Notes: generated from the letters alone by a model not told the origin. Shown: positions 1-8,009, numbered from the stretch's first letter. The stretch: DNA of 47,127 nucleotides from an uncultured Verrucomicrobia subdivision 3 bacterium (GCA_903913865.1 CAIWMU010000266.1:1-47127); one strand, 5' to 3'. Made by a program: numbers and translations.

Positions 1-3
1 GGG

Positions 4-91
4 ATTCTGCCATGAAGCCCGGGGTTGCGCCGCCGAGGCGCTACCCCGGGTAAAGGCCAAAGACATAAACAACCCCAACGGGGTTGTGCCG
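4..91 (+). repeat. Dispersed hairpin repeat, family 1, copy 1 (forward)
   Basis: A roughly 88-bp module made of an imperfect GC-rich hairpin (AGCCCGGGGTTGCGCCG against GGCGCTACCCCGGGT), a 20-nt A-rich spacer and a small second hairpin (AACCCCAACGGGGTTGTG). The same module recurs at 228-317 (inverted), 17371-17459 (inverted) and 17671-17759 (forward), with worn copies near 8010 and 31568. All copies are intergenic. It resembles REP-type elements; no function is shown by the sequence. Confidence 0.8.
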
Positions 92-227
92 ATGGTTCGA
101 ATGGGTGGCATGTGATGTGTGTGTATTACATGGATATGGGAAATAGATACAGGGTGGACTCATTTTCCGCACCCGCGAACACGATGCCATTCCGCCCTTG
201 TTTGTCGCCCCCCCCGGCGGGCACGAA

Positions 228-317
228 CGGCACAACCCCTTGCGGGGTAGGGAACGCGATGTGGCCTGAACCCGGGGTAGCGCCGGGAACGGCGCAACCC
301 CGGGCTTTATGACACAA
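228..317 (-). repeat. Dispersed hairpin repeat, family 1, copy 2 (inverted)
   Basis: The reverse complement matches copy 1 across both hairpins. It faces copy 1, so 4-317 forms an inverted pair with about 136 bp between the two modules. The spacer between them holds no convincing gene. Confidence 0.78.
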
Positions 318-350
318 CGCCTTTGGCGTTGCGGAGGGGGGGACCGCAAA

Positions 351-450
351 TGGACGCGGATGGGCGCGGATGGACGCGGATGGACGTGGATGGACGTGGA
401 TGGACGTGGATGGACGTGGATGGACGTGGATGGACGTGGATGGACGTGGA
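351..450. repeat. 10-bp tandem array, ten units
   Basis: Ten consecutive 10-bp units. The last seven (381-450) are perfect TGGACGTGGA; the first three are TGGACGCGGA, TGGGCGCGGA and TGGACGCGGA. The array sits just after GGACCGCAAA. A short relative of the same motif occurs at 40434-40465. The unit length equals about one helical turn. Open frames through it only translate the repeat and are not credible genes. Confidence 0.92.
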
Positions 451-502
451 TGGGGCGGGGCGGGGAAGGGTGGAGGGCGTTGTGGTCGGCAGCGGGCGTT
501 GC

Positions 503-600
503 CGCATCTCCCTCCGGGATGCTGGGGTAATGCGGGGTTATACCGGTGGTGTCGTCGCGTTGCTCCTCAACCACCGGCTGTGAACCCTCCGGGTTCCGGG
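503..600. repeat. Dispersed hairpin repeat, family 2, copy 1
   Basis: Begins with the small hairpin GCATCTCCCTCCGGGATGC, followed by a CCGGTGGTGTCG...CAACCACCGG hairpin and a CCCTCCGGGTTCCGG tail. The same order of elements is found at 7481-7580 and 38331-38433. It is intergenic and has no coding capacity. Confidence 0.65.
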
Positions 601-698
601 GAGGGGGGGATGCCGGTATTGTCCACGAAACCGGTCCGGCACCGGGCCTGACCCGATTCCGGGTTCGGGGAGGGGGGGATGGCGGTATGCCCCACGAA
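588..698. repeat. Two imperfect direct copies of a 42-bp segment
   Basis: Positions 588-630 and 658-698 share the order TCCGGGTTC, a long G run, ATG(C/G)CGGTAT and CCACGAA, at a period of 70 bp. This looks like a local duplication of the tail of the family 2 repeat. The remainder up to the gene at 801 shows nothing else recognisable. Confidence 0.65.
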
Positions 699-800
699 GG
701 GGGTGCTTTCCATGATGTTGGGAGCTACGCGATCTGGCGGAGGGTTGAGGTGCGGCCCGGTTGTGGAACCCGCTTGCCACCATGGGGGTAGGGAAACATA

Positions 801-1682
801 ATGCCTTCAATGAAGCGCCGAACTTTTCTTGAGAAATCCGCCCTGGGTGTGGCTGCGATGGCCGGAGTTGGGTTGCAGGGCACCTTCGCAGCCGATAAAA
901 CGGTCTGGCCAGTGGGGTGTTTCAACAGGGCATGGACGAATTGGAGCTATGATGCCGCGTTGGATGGTATTCGGGAGGCTGGTTACCGGTTGACCGGGCT
1001 GCTTTCGACCCACAAGGGGGAGGCGTTCACCCTGTCGCAGGCGACTCCGGAGTATCTGGACGGGTTGAAGAAGCGGATTTCCCAGCGGGGGCTGGAGGTG
1101 AACATGACGGCGATCCGCTACAAGGCGGATGCTCCGTTTGAGGAGAACAAGGCTGAGTTGCGGAAGCAGGTGGAGAATGCGGCCCGGCTGGGACTGAAAT
1201 ACATGCTTTGCTTCGGTGTGGACAAGCCGGAACACTACGAGGATTTCTACCGGCTGATGTCTGATGCGGCGGCGCAGGCCGAGAAACGGGGCATCCAGAT
1301 CGCGATGAAGCCCCACGGGGGGAGCAGCGGGGCCTCCGAGGAGATTTTGCGGTGCATCGGGAAGGTCAGTCACCCGAACTTCAAGGTCTGGTATGATGCG
1401 GGAAACATCATCTATTACACGGGGAAGGATCCGGTGGCGGAATTGGAGCCGATTGCGCGGCATATCACCGGCTTTTGCGCGAAGGATTGCCCATCGCCGA
1501 AGGGGGAGGTCATGTCGCAGTTTGGAACCGGCAAGGTGGACTTCAAGGCTGTGTTCGCAAAGTTGAAGGCGGCTGGGTTCAACGGGCCGATCATGGTGGA
1601 GGGGGTGCAGGTGGGAGCCACCGCGGCTGAGACGACGGCGAACGCCAGGGCCAATCGGGAGTTTCTGGAGAAACTTTTGTGA
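801..1682 (+). CDS. Exported sugar phosphate isomerase/epimerase-like protein
   Basis: A 293-residue protein of the xylose isomerase-like TIM barrel family (AP endonuclease 2 fold), which isomerises or epimerises sugars using a divalent metal. The N-terminus carries a twin-arginine signal (KRRTFLEKSALG followed by a hydrophobic stretch ending near FAADK), so the enzyme is probably Tat-exported. Likely metal-ligand segments are KPHGG, YDAGN, CAKD and the late VEG strand, in the usual order. The length is normal for the family. An in-frame ATG at 810 is an equally good start and leaves the Tat motif intact; no clear ribosome site decides. Its stop overlaps the proposed start of the next gene. 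The substrate cannot be told from sequence. Confidence 0.88.
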   Translation: MPSMKRRTFLEKSALGVAAMAGVGLQGTFAADKTVWPVGCFNRAWTNWSYDAALDGIREAGYRLTGLLSTHKGEAFTLSQATPEYLDGLKKRISQRGLEVNMTAIRYKADAPFEENKAELRKQVENAARLGLKYMLCFGVDKPEHYEDFYRLMSDAAAQAEKRGIQIAMKPHGGSSGASEEILRCIGKVSHPNFKVWYDAGNIIYYTGKDPVAELEPIARHITGFCAKDCPSPKGEVMSQFGTGKVDFKAVFAKLKAAGFNGPIMVEGVQVGATAAETTANARANREFLEKLL

Positions 1683-2797
1683 GCTACACGGGTTCCCCGC
1701 GTTGGCAGATCACTGGCAGGACGCATCAACCAGCGTTCCTGCGCCCTTCCATATGTATACATATATGGGTGATCCTGCTGGCGGGAATAGCCGGGTTGCA
1801 CGCCGATCCGATCGATGACGCCCTAAAAACCGAGATGGGACAGCACCGTATTCCCGGCGCATCTCTCCTGATCCTCCACAAGGGGCGGGTGGCAAAGTCT
1901 GCGGCGTATGGTGTGGCAGATATCGAGAACCAGGTCCCCGCAAGGACCAATACCGTTTACGAGATTGGTTCCGTGACCAAGCAATTTACTGCGGCCGGGA
2001 TCCTGTTTTTGGTGGAGGAGGGGGCGGTCAGGCTGGATGATCCTGTTTCCCGGCACCTGCCAACTGCTCCGAACACGTGGTCCAAAATCACCGTGCGGCA
2101 TCTCCTGACCCACACCTCGGGCATCAAGAGCTATACGGGCCTGTCCGGATATGAGCTGACGAGACATCTTACCCGGACCCAGTTTGTGGCGCAGCTTGGG
2201 GCTGAGGCACTTGAGTTCCCTCCCGGCAGCGCCTGGAAGTATTCGAACAGCGGCTACAGCCTGCTGGGCCATATTATTGAGACCAATTCGGGCCAGAGCT
2301 ACTGGGATTTTCTCCATGCCAGGATTTTCAAGCCTCTGGGAATGCAGTTCACGACCAATCGACTCCCATCGTTGATCATTCCCAACCGGGCAAAAGGGTA
2401 TGAGCAGGTGGATGGCCAGTGGATCAACCGGGACTATGACCTTACCGACGTGTTTTCGGCCGGGGCGATTGTTTCCACCGTGGGGGATCTCGCCCTGTGG
2501 CAGATGGCGCTGGATCGGCCGGGGTTGCTGAAGAAGGAATCGATGGAAGCGATGTGGACACCCATGCGGCTCACGACAGGCAAGGAGACCACTTATGGAT
2601 TTGGGTGGATCATGGACCAGTTCGAGGGGCGCAAGATGATTGGTCATGGCGGTTCGACTTCCGGATTTTCGGCGAGCTGCCAGCGGTTTGTGGAGGATGG
2701 GGTCACCGTGATCCTGCTGACCAACACTGATGAACAGATCGCGACACGTCTGGCCCGGCAGGTCGGGAGCCTTTTCAGGAGGGGACTTGCTCAATAG
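1679..2797 (+). CDS. Serine beta-lactamase-like hydrolase (class C / AmpC family)
   Basis: A 372-residue serine hydrolase of the beta-lactamase / penicillin-binding family. The three family motifs are all present: SVTK (residues 98-101, nucleophile Ser and general base Lys), YSN (188-190) and HGG (323-325). A hydrophobic segment near residues 29-42 followed by HADP looks like a signal peptide, so the product is probably exported. Start choice is uncertain: GTG at 1679 overlaps the previous stop by 4 bp, which would couple translation, while GTG at 1769 would give a very short leader. Family members include esterases, D-aminopeptidases and lactamases, and the sequence does not separate these. 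Confidence 0.88.
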   Translation: MSYTGSPRWQITGRTHQPAFLRPSICIHIWVILLAGIAGLHADPIDDALKTEMGQHRIPGASLLILHKGRVAKSAAYGVADIENQVPARTNTVYEIGSVTKQFTAAGILFLVEEGAVRLDDPVSRHLPTAPNTWSKITVRHLLTHTSGIKSYTGLSGYELTRHLTRTQFVAQLGAEALEFPPGSAWKYSNSGYSLLGHIIETNSGQSYWDFLHARIFKPLGMQFTTNRLPSLIIPNRAKGYEQVDGQWINRDYDLTDVFSAGAIVSTVGDLALWQMALDRPGLLKKESMEAMWTPMRLTTGKETTYGFGWIMDQFEGRKMIGHGGSTSGFSASCQRFVEDGVTVILLTNTDEQIATRLARQVGSLFRRGLAQ

Positions 2798-2890
2798 GTT
2801 GCGTGGGGCTCGATTCGGGCGATTTGGTGGTTTCGGGAGCTTTGCGTTTGCCGAAAGGAATCATTTTCTGGTAGTTTCCACCTTCACAAT

Positions 2891-4561
2891 ATGAGCTTGA
2901 GGATGCATTTGCTGGTTCTTGCAGTCGGTCTGGGTCTGCTCAGCGTGGGTTGCGACCAAAGTGCCCGGGGGAAACCCGGCACCGGTAGTCCTACTGCCAC
3001 GGTGGCAACTCCTCCCCCCAAGCCGCCGCCCGCGCCGGAGACCATTGGCAAAATTCACTGGGTAGGGAAGGACCGTCTGGAGGAGAACACCAATGCGCCC
3101 GCCATCAATGGGATTTGGAGTCTCACGGAGAGCACCAATCTTGAGGTGCAAACCCTCGGGAAGCTCGCCACGGCACCGTGGCGCCTTTTTGCCGGGGTAG
3201 CGGCCCTTTCGAATGCGCCGTCCGACCTGTTGCTGCCGATCCTTGAGGATATCCTCAGGAGGGAAACCCTTCTGGAAATCAGGCAGACCGGTCAAAACCC
3301 GGGGGCACTGGTGCTGGCAACCCGGGTTGAAGCAGCGCATGCGGCGTTGTGGACCACGAATCTGGCAGCTGTTTTCGAAAATTTGACCGGGGGCAAGACG
3401 GTGCAGGACGGGACGAATGGATGGACCCTGGAACGGCAGGCCTCCCCGAGTTATGCTGAACTGCGTGTTGCAGGGGATTGGGTGGTGTTCGGCCTGAGCC
3501 AGTCCAGCAACCGTTTTGCCGGTGAGATGGCGGAGCGGTTGCTCAAATCCCAGACATCCCTGACGGATTCAAACTATTTCGTCAGCGCGGACCTTGATCT
3601 CGCACGCATTTCCGGGGCTTTCCAACTGGGTTGGGAGATCCCTGCGGGGTGGCCTCGCTTGACGCTGACCCTGACTGCGGATGGAGGCAACACCCGGACC
3701 CGGGGTGAGTTGGTGTTTCCGAAACCGCTCCCGTTCCAACTCGAGCCTTGGAACATTCCCACCAATCAGATTCACGATCCTCTCGTTTCCTTCACCGCGC
3801 TTCAGGGCATTGGCCCCTGGCTGGAGGCCTGGCCTGCTTACAAGGAGTTGAAACTGGGCCCCGCGCCGAACCAGGTGTTTCTGTGGGCGCAGCATGGCGT
3901 GCCCTTCCTTAGCTATGCCGCCGCCACTGTCCCTGATGGCACGAACCTGATTTCCAACCTGACTCAGGCTCTGGCCACCGGGGTCAACCCGTGGATGACG
4001 AACAACGGGATCGGGTTTTTTGAGAAGGGAACAAACGGAGCCGAAGTGGCGTGGTCGGAAGTGCCGCTCATCACCCCGTTTCTTCGGGTGGTGCCGTCGA
4101 TCAATACCAACTTCGTCCTTGGTGGACTTGTGCCGCTTCTGAACACCAACAAGCCGATGCCAGCTGAATTGCTGCGTCAATTCGAATCCCGAAAGGACCT
4201 TGCCGGATATGACTGGGAAGTCACGGGACCGCGCATCCAGCAGTGGTTGAATTTCGGCCAGTTGCTGCGGTTTGCCTTGAACAAGGCTCAGATTTCGCCT
4301 TCCTCCGCCGGTTTTGTGTGGCTCCGGGCGATGGAGGAGCGGCTTGGTAACTCTGGGACCACACTTGCTGTCACCGCCCCCAACCGCCTGATGTTGACGC
4401 GGAATTCCGCTATTGGGCTGTCCTCCGCTGAATTGTTATGGTTGGTGGATTGGCTGGAATCCCCCTCCTTCCCCAAGGGGCTGAACACTTTCACAGGAAA
4501 ACCGGAGATTTTGGATCCCCGGAGGTTAAAAGGCCGAAAACAGCCGGATCTGCCCAAATAG
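2891..4561 (+). CDS. Putative lipoprotein of unknown function
   Basis: A 556-residue protein with a lipoprotein signal: basic start, hydrophobic stretch and lipobox LSVGC with the acylated Cys at residue 21. A proline-rich linker (about 38-50) follows. The rest looks like a soluble periplasmic domain rich in Asn-Thr turns, with no motif I recognise. An in-frame ATG at 2903 is an alternative start. It stands between the lactamase-like gene and the alcohol dehydrogenase with about 100-bp gaps on each side, so operon membership is unclear. Coding is well supported by length, codon pattern and the signal sequence; function is not known. Confidence 0.85.
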   Translation: MSLRMHLLVLAVGLGLLSVGCDQSARGKPGTGSPTATVATPPPKPPPAPETIGKIHWVGKDRLEENTNAPAINGIWSLTESTNLEVQTLGKLATAPWRLFAGVAALSNAPSDLLLPILEDILRRETLLEIRQTGQNPGALVLATRVEAAHAALWTTNLAAVFENLTGGKTVQDGTNGWTLERQASPSYAELRVAGDWVVFGLSQSSNRFAGEMAERLLKSQTSLTDSNYFVSADLDLARISGAFQLGWEIPAGWPRLTLTLTADGGNTRTRGELVFPKPLPFQLEPWNIPTNQIHDPLVSFTALQGIGPWLEAWPAYKELKLGPAPNQVFLWAQHGVPFLSYAAATVPDGTNLISNLTQALATGVNPWMTNNGIGFFEKGTNGAEVAWSEVPLITPFLRVVPSINTNFVLGGLVPLLNTNKPMPAELLRQFESRKDLAGYDWEVTGPRIQQWLNFGQLLRFALNKAQISPSSAGFVWLRAMEERLGNSGTTLAVTAPNRLMLTRNSAIGLSSAELLWLVDWLESPSFPKGLNTFTGKPEILDPRRLKGRKQPDLPK

Positions 4562-4673
4562 ATAGAATACCCGGCATTCCGATCTCGGCGGAGGTATGGC
4601 GGAGTTCGGGCCGCTCTTCACCGATCCCTCCGTTCATAACCCGTTCAACCAGACGTTTTAAGGACTTTCAATC

Positions 4674-5756
4674 ATGATCCCCAAAACCATGCAGGCGGTT
4701 GTCTATCGCGGTCCGCGCGATCTCCGGGTTGAAACAGTCCCGGTTCCACAGATCCAAGCCGGTGAGTTGCTCGTGAAAGTGGCTGTGTGCGGGGTGTGTC
4801 CAACCGACATCAAGAAGATCCACTACGGCACGGTGCCGCCTCCCAGAGTTTTTGGGCATGAAACCGCAGGAACCATCGTGAGGATGGGGCGTGGAGTGGA
4901 GGGTTTCGAAGTCGGCGATCGCGTGGCCCTTCACCATCATGTCCCGTGCTGCTCCTGTCATTTTTGCAGGCACCATGCCTTTGCGCAGTGTGAACAATAC
5001 AAGCGCACGGGGATCACCGCCGGGTTCGAACCGGCAGGGGGTGGCTATGCCGAATACGTCCGGGTCATGCCGTTTGTCCTGCCGGGGGTGGTCAAAATCC
5101 CCAGGGGTAACAGCTTTGAGGAAGGGGCCATGCTTGAACCGGTGAACACCGTGCTCAAGGGGGTTGAGCGGCTGAACCTGCTTCCAGGCGACGTGGTGAT
5201 GGTCGCGGGGCAGGGACCGATTGGGCTGATGTTCACCCGGCTGCTTGCCTTGAGGGGCGTTCATGTGCTGGCCACGGACCTCTTTGATTCTCGCCTGAGC
5301 CTGTCGCAGTCCATGGGCGCCCGCTGGGTCCTGAAGCCGGAACCGGACGGTGGCAACCTCCCCTCGGCTGTGCAGAGAATGACGGATGGCAGGGGGCTGG
5401 ATGCAGCTGTCATAGCTGTCCCTTTGGATACGGTTGTCAATCAGGCCCAGAAGTTGATCCGGGGGGGCGGCCAGGTTCTGCTGTTCTCCCACACAAAGAG
5501 GGGGGATGCCTCCCTGACCGATCTGGCGGCGGTTTGTGTGGATGAGAAGGACCTGATAGGAAGCTATTCAGCGGATTTTCTGCTTCAAAAGAAGGTGGCG
5601 CGGCTGGTGTTTTCAAGAAAACTTGACGTTCGAGCCTTGATTACGCACCGATTTTTTCTGGACCAAACAGCAGAGGCGGTGGACCTGGCAAACCGCCCTT
5701 CAGCTGACTCCCTGAAGGTTGTGGTGACGCAGCAAGCAGCAGAGACTAGTATCTAA
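4674..5756 (+). CDS. Zinc-dependent alcohol dehydrogenase (MDR family)
   Basis: A 360-residue medium-chain dehydrogenase of the sorbitol/threonine dehydrogenase type, oxidising a secondary alcohol with NAD(P). Visible ligands are the catalytic zinc set C42 (CGVCPTD) with H62-E63 (GHE), and a complete structural zinc set C92-x2-C95-x2-C98-x7-C106. The Rossmann fingerprint GQGPIG lies at residues 179-184, after the conserved MLEP segment. The length is normal. Cytoplasmic; no signal peptide. It may belong to sugar alcohol or amino-alcohol metabolism, but the substrate is not shown. Confidence 0.93.
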   Translation: MIPKTMQAVVYRGPRDLRVETVPVPQIQAGELLVKVAVCGVCPTDIKKIHYGTVPPPRVFGHETAGTIVRMGRGVEGFEVGDRVALHHHVPCCSCHFCRHHAFAQCEQYKRTGITAGFEPAGGGYAEYVRVMPFVLPGVVKIPRGNSFEEGAMLEPVNTVLKGVERLNLLPGDVVMVAGQGPIGLMFTRLLALRGVHVLATDLFDSRLSLSQSMGARWVLKPEPDGGNLPSAVQRMTDGRGLDAAVIAVPLDTVVNQAQKLIRGGGQVLLFSHTKRGDASLTDLAAVCVDEKDLIGSYSADFLLQKKVARLVFSRKLDVRALITHRFFLDQTAEAVDLANRPSADSLKVVVTQQAAETSI

Positions 5757-5913
5757 ACGTTTGTAAATCAACGACTTGAGTGTGAGCCAGTTGATAGGTT
5801 TGGTGGTGGAGGTTGATAGCAACGTTGGGTGGGGAGGGGGTTGGCGTCTTCTGGAAGGGGAAGGTGCCGGTGAAAAGGTGCTTTCCCGCGTTCAAAAAAA
5901 TTTCAAAATCCTG

Positions 5914-5942
5914 TTGACTCTTGGGCGGTCTCTTGCGATAGT
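5914..5942 (+). promoter_or_regulatory. Likely sigma-70 promoter for the exported protein gene at 5977
   Basis: TTGACT (5914-5919), a 17-nt spacer and GATAGT (5937-5942), about 35 bp before the ATG at 5977. Spacing is ideal and the -35 box differs from consensus at one base. Confidence 0.6.
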
Positions 5943-5976
5943 TGCGCCACACACGGTTAACACAACTACAAAACAC

Positions 5977-6612
5977 ATGAGAACAAAAGTAATACTCGGT
6001 TTGGCTGCCATGGCAGCTTGCGCCTTCTCCGCGACGGCGCAATCCAACGTTTATTCCCTGAACGTTGTCGGTTACTACAATGTCACCGTTCCCGCCAACC
6101 AGCTGGTTGCGGTTGCGAATCAGCTCAATACGAGCGACAACAAGATCAGCTCGCTCCTGCCTGCTGGTCCTGCCGGTGCCCTGCTGTATAAGTACAACGG
6201 CGGTTACACAGCCTACGCGTTTGACGACGCTGACAATGTGTGGACCCCGGATGGCAACGCGACCTTGAACCCGGGCGAAGGCGCCTTCTTCAAGAGCCCT
6301 GTGGCCACCACTCTGACCTTCGTGGGCGAAGTGCTCCAAGGCAGCCTCACCAACACCCTGCCGATCGGTGCTCTGGCACTGCGCAGCTCGATCGTTCCCC
6401 AGGCTGGAACGGCGACCGCTCTCGGTATCCCGGGCGAAGGTGGCGACTTGCTGTATAAGTATGCCGCTGGCTTCTCTGCTTATGCGTTTGACGATGCTGA
6501 CATGGTTTGGACTCCGAGCGAGCCCGTTCTGAACGTTGGCGAAGCATTCTTCTACAAGAAGTCTCCCACAGCCACGCAGAACAAGTGGATCCGCAACTTT
6601 ACAGTTCAATAA
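5977..6612 (+). CDS. Small exported protein with two internal repeats
   Basis: A 211-residue protein with a clear Sec signal peptide (MRTKVILGLAAMAACAFSATAQ). The mature part contains two copies of a roughly 40-residue unit, residues 68-107 and 157-196, each reading LLYKY..G..AYAFDDAD.VWTP and ending in a GEAFF/GEGAFF.KSP-like strand. I know similar exported proteins from Verrucomicrobiota but no function. I chose ATG 5977 because it begins the signal peptide and follows a promoter; the frame is open further upstream. Codon choice differs from the neighbours (more C-ending codons, few G runs), suggesting high expression. There is no Shine-Dalgarno site; the leader has CACAACTA before the start, as does the next gene. 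Confidence 0.87.
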   Translation: MRTKVILGLAAMAACAFSATAQSNVYSLNVVGYYNVTVPANQLVAVANQLNTSDNKISSLLPAGPAGALLYKYNGGYTAYAFDDADNVWTPDGNATLNPGEGAFFKSPVATTLTFVGEVLQGSLTNTLPIGALALRSSIVPQAGTATALGIPGEGGDLLYKYAAGFSAYAFDDADMVWTPSEPVLNVGEAFFYKKSPTATQNKWIRNFTVQ

Positions 6613-6655
6613 CACACACCGGTTACTGTAATACCAACATAATACCACAACTAAT

Positions 6656-7303
6656 ATGAAGAAACTAGTACTCGCTTCGTTGGCACTGACCTGTGCTGCG
6701 AGCGTCTTCGCTCAAGGGACTGTTGTCCTGAACACCCGTCTGACGGGCACCGTCGTCACCCACGTTTACGGCCCGAAGGCCGGCGCTCCTGGCTTCAGCC
6801 AGATCGGTAACGGCGCCAATGATACGGTTGCAGGCGCGACTGACTGGACTGGCTTTACCGCCATCTCCGGCGCGAGCTACCTCGGCGCTCTTCTGTCCGC
6901 TCCCGGCCAGAACGCTGCTGAAGCCTCCCTGGTGCTGAATGCTCAGACCCAGTCCTTCCGCACCGGCACGGCGGCTGGTCAGATTCCCCAGACCACCTAC
7001 ACCCTCGGCAACGTTGCCAAGGATGGCGCCACTGGCGCTACCCTGCAGCTGTTCGCTTGGGACAACACGACCGGTAGCTACAGCTCCTCCGCTGCTGCTT
7101 GGACCGCGTGGAAGGCCGGCACCATCGCTGGTGGCGTCTCCTCCGTGTTCAACCTGAATGCAACCATCGGTGGCGATTTGAACGCCCCGCCCGTTGCTGC
7201 CGGTGTGAACAGCTTCAACCTCTACTCGGTTCCCGAGCCGTCCACTATGGCGCTCGCGGGCCTCGGGGCTGCAGCTCTGTTGATCTTCCGCCGCCGGAAG
7301 TAA
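6656..7303 (+). CDS. PEP-CTERM sorting-domain protein
   Basis: A 215-residue exported protein. The signal peptide is MKKLVLASLALTCAASVFAQ. The C-terminus is a textbook PEP-CTERM anchor: VPEPST (from residue 192), a hydrophobic helix, then RRRK. Such proteins are processed by an exosortase, which is not in this window. The middle is low in charged residues and rich in Ala, Thr, Gly and Ser. It lies 43 bp after the repeat-containing exported protein, shares its codon style and leader sequence, and is followed by a strong terminator, so the two are probably one transcript. Confidence 0.92.
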   Translation: MKKLVLASLALTCAASVFAQGTVVLNTRLTGTVVTHVYGPKAGAPGFSQIGNGANDTVAGATDWTGFTAISGASYLGALLSAPGQNAAEASLVLNAQTQSFRTGTAAGQIPQTTYTLGNVAKDGATGATLQLFAWDNTTGSYSSSAAAWTAWKAGTIAGGVSSVFNLNATIGGDLNAPPVAAGVNSFNLYSVPEPSTMALAGLGAAALLIFRRRK

Positions 7304-7328
7304 TCTAAGCTTTACAGCTTTAATTCAC

Positions 7329-7354
7329 GAAAGCCGCCCGAAAGGGCGGCTTTC
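7329..7354 (+). terminator. Rho-independent terminator after the PEP-CTERM gene
   Basis: A perfect 11-bp stem GAAAGCCGCCC / GGGCGGCTTTC with a GAAA loop, 25 bp after the stop codon, followed by a short pyrimidine-rich stretch. Placement fits the end of the 5977-7303 transcript. Confidence 0.8.
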
Positions 7355-7480
7355 CCTGTTTATGGGGCTGGAGTTTCGCGCAAGGGGCGGGTTCATTTCG
7401 AAGGGGGCATGTCATTACGCGGGGGGCTCAGCCGATTGAACATGCCAATCTTGATGTTGGGGACCTTCTTGGGGAGAAGC

Positions 7481-7580
7481 TCCGATCTCATCGGGATCGG
7501 ACGGACTGCGCGGGGTAGGTTCCGGGGGTGTCGCTGCGCTCAACCCCCAGCTAATCGAAGGTGTCCCTTCCGGTTCCGGA
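7481..7580. repeat. Dispersed hairpin repeat, family 2, copy 2
   Basis: Contains CCGGGGGTGTCGCTGCGCTC followed by AACCCCCAGCTA and a CTTCCGGTTCCGG tail, in the same order as the copies at 503 and 38331. The first hairpin is CCGATCTCATCGGGATCGG. It fills most of the gap between the terminator at 7354 and the gene at 7629; nothing else is seen in that gap. Confidence 0.65.
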
Positions 7581-7628
7581 TTGTTGACCCTGGGTGACAA
7601 AAGGGATGGTCTGTGCCAGAATCTGGTT

Positions 7629-7877
7629 ATGTCGCACGAAGATACATCGCACGCAGGTCTGCAAACCATGTCTGCCACAATCGCAGTTCATGGGATGACC
7701 TGCGATCACTGCTCCAAGCGGGTTGAGAAAGCTCTCCGGTCCGTGGATGGAGTGCAGGATGTTACGATGAACCGGGTTGGTGGGGCTGCAACGGTCACGT
7801 TCGATTCAAACAAACTTGATTTGGGTCGCCTGAGGGAAGTGGTCATCAAGAGCGGTTTCAGAGCGCCCATTTCCTGA
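7629..7877 (+). CDS. Heavy-metal-associated (HMA) domain protein
   Basis: A small cytoplasmic protein of 82 residues, or 69 if the ATG at 7668 is used. It contains one HMA domain with the metal-binding motif GMTCDHC near its start and the usual beta-alpha-beta-beta-alpha-beta length. Family members carry copper or other soft metal ions to P-type ATPases. No ATPase or metal regulator lies nearby. The frame is open upstream to a TTG at 7581, which I reject because the extra residues are outside the domain and overlap repeat sequence. Confidence 0.8.
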   Translation: MSHEDTSHAGLQTMSATIAVHGMTCDHCSKRVEKALRSVDGVQDVTMNRVGGAATVTFDSNKLDLGRLREVVIKSGFRAPIS

Positions 7878-7914
7878 TAGTGATCCCGGTCGTTTGAACG
7901 GCTAACGGGGAATA

Positions 7915-7945
7915 CTCGCGCAGAGATGCCGAGACGCAGAGGCGG
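7915..7945. repeat. Short dispersed element, CGCAGAG type
   Basis: The segment CTCGCGCAGAGATGCC then GAGACGCAGAGGCGG repeats a CGCAGAG-like unit. A related stretch is found at 33168-33200. Intergenic, with no coding capacity. Apart from this and the repeat beginning near 8010, the gap 7878-8316 shows nothing recognisable. Confidence 0.45.
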
Positions 7946-8009
7946 AAGGGACTTGTTTTGCCCACGGGGGCGAGGCTTCGTGACCGGTGGGCGCATCGGC
8001 TTCATGGTT

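Noticed and set aside
351-450. CRISPR-like array
   Set aside because: The units are contiguous 10-mers without spacers, and no cas gene is present.
309-651. Overlapping open frames through the 10-bp array
   Set aside because: Because the unit is not a multiple of three, all three frames translate the same repeat as Trp/Asp/Gly-rich protein. This is a repeat artefact with no start signal or family match.
5776-5976. N-terminal extension of the exported repeat protein
   Set aside because: It would bury the signal peptide and cross a likely promoter. ATG 5977 starts the signal peptide directly.
7581-7628. Upstream TTG start for the HMA protein
   Set aside because: The extra residues fall inside the family 2 repeat tail and are outside the HMA domain.
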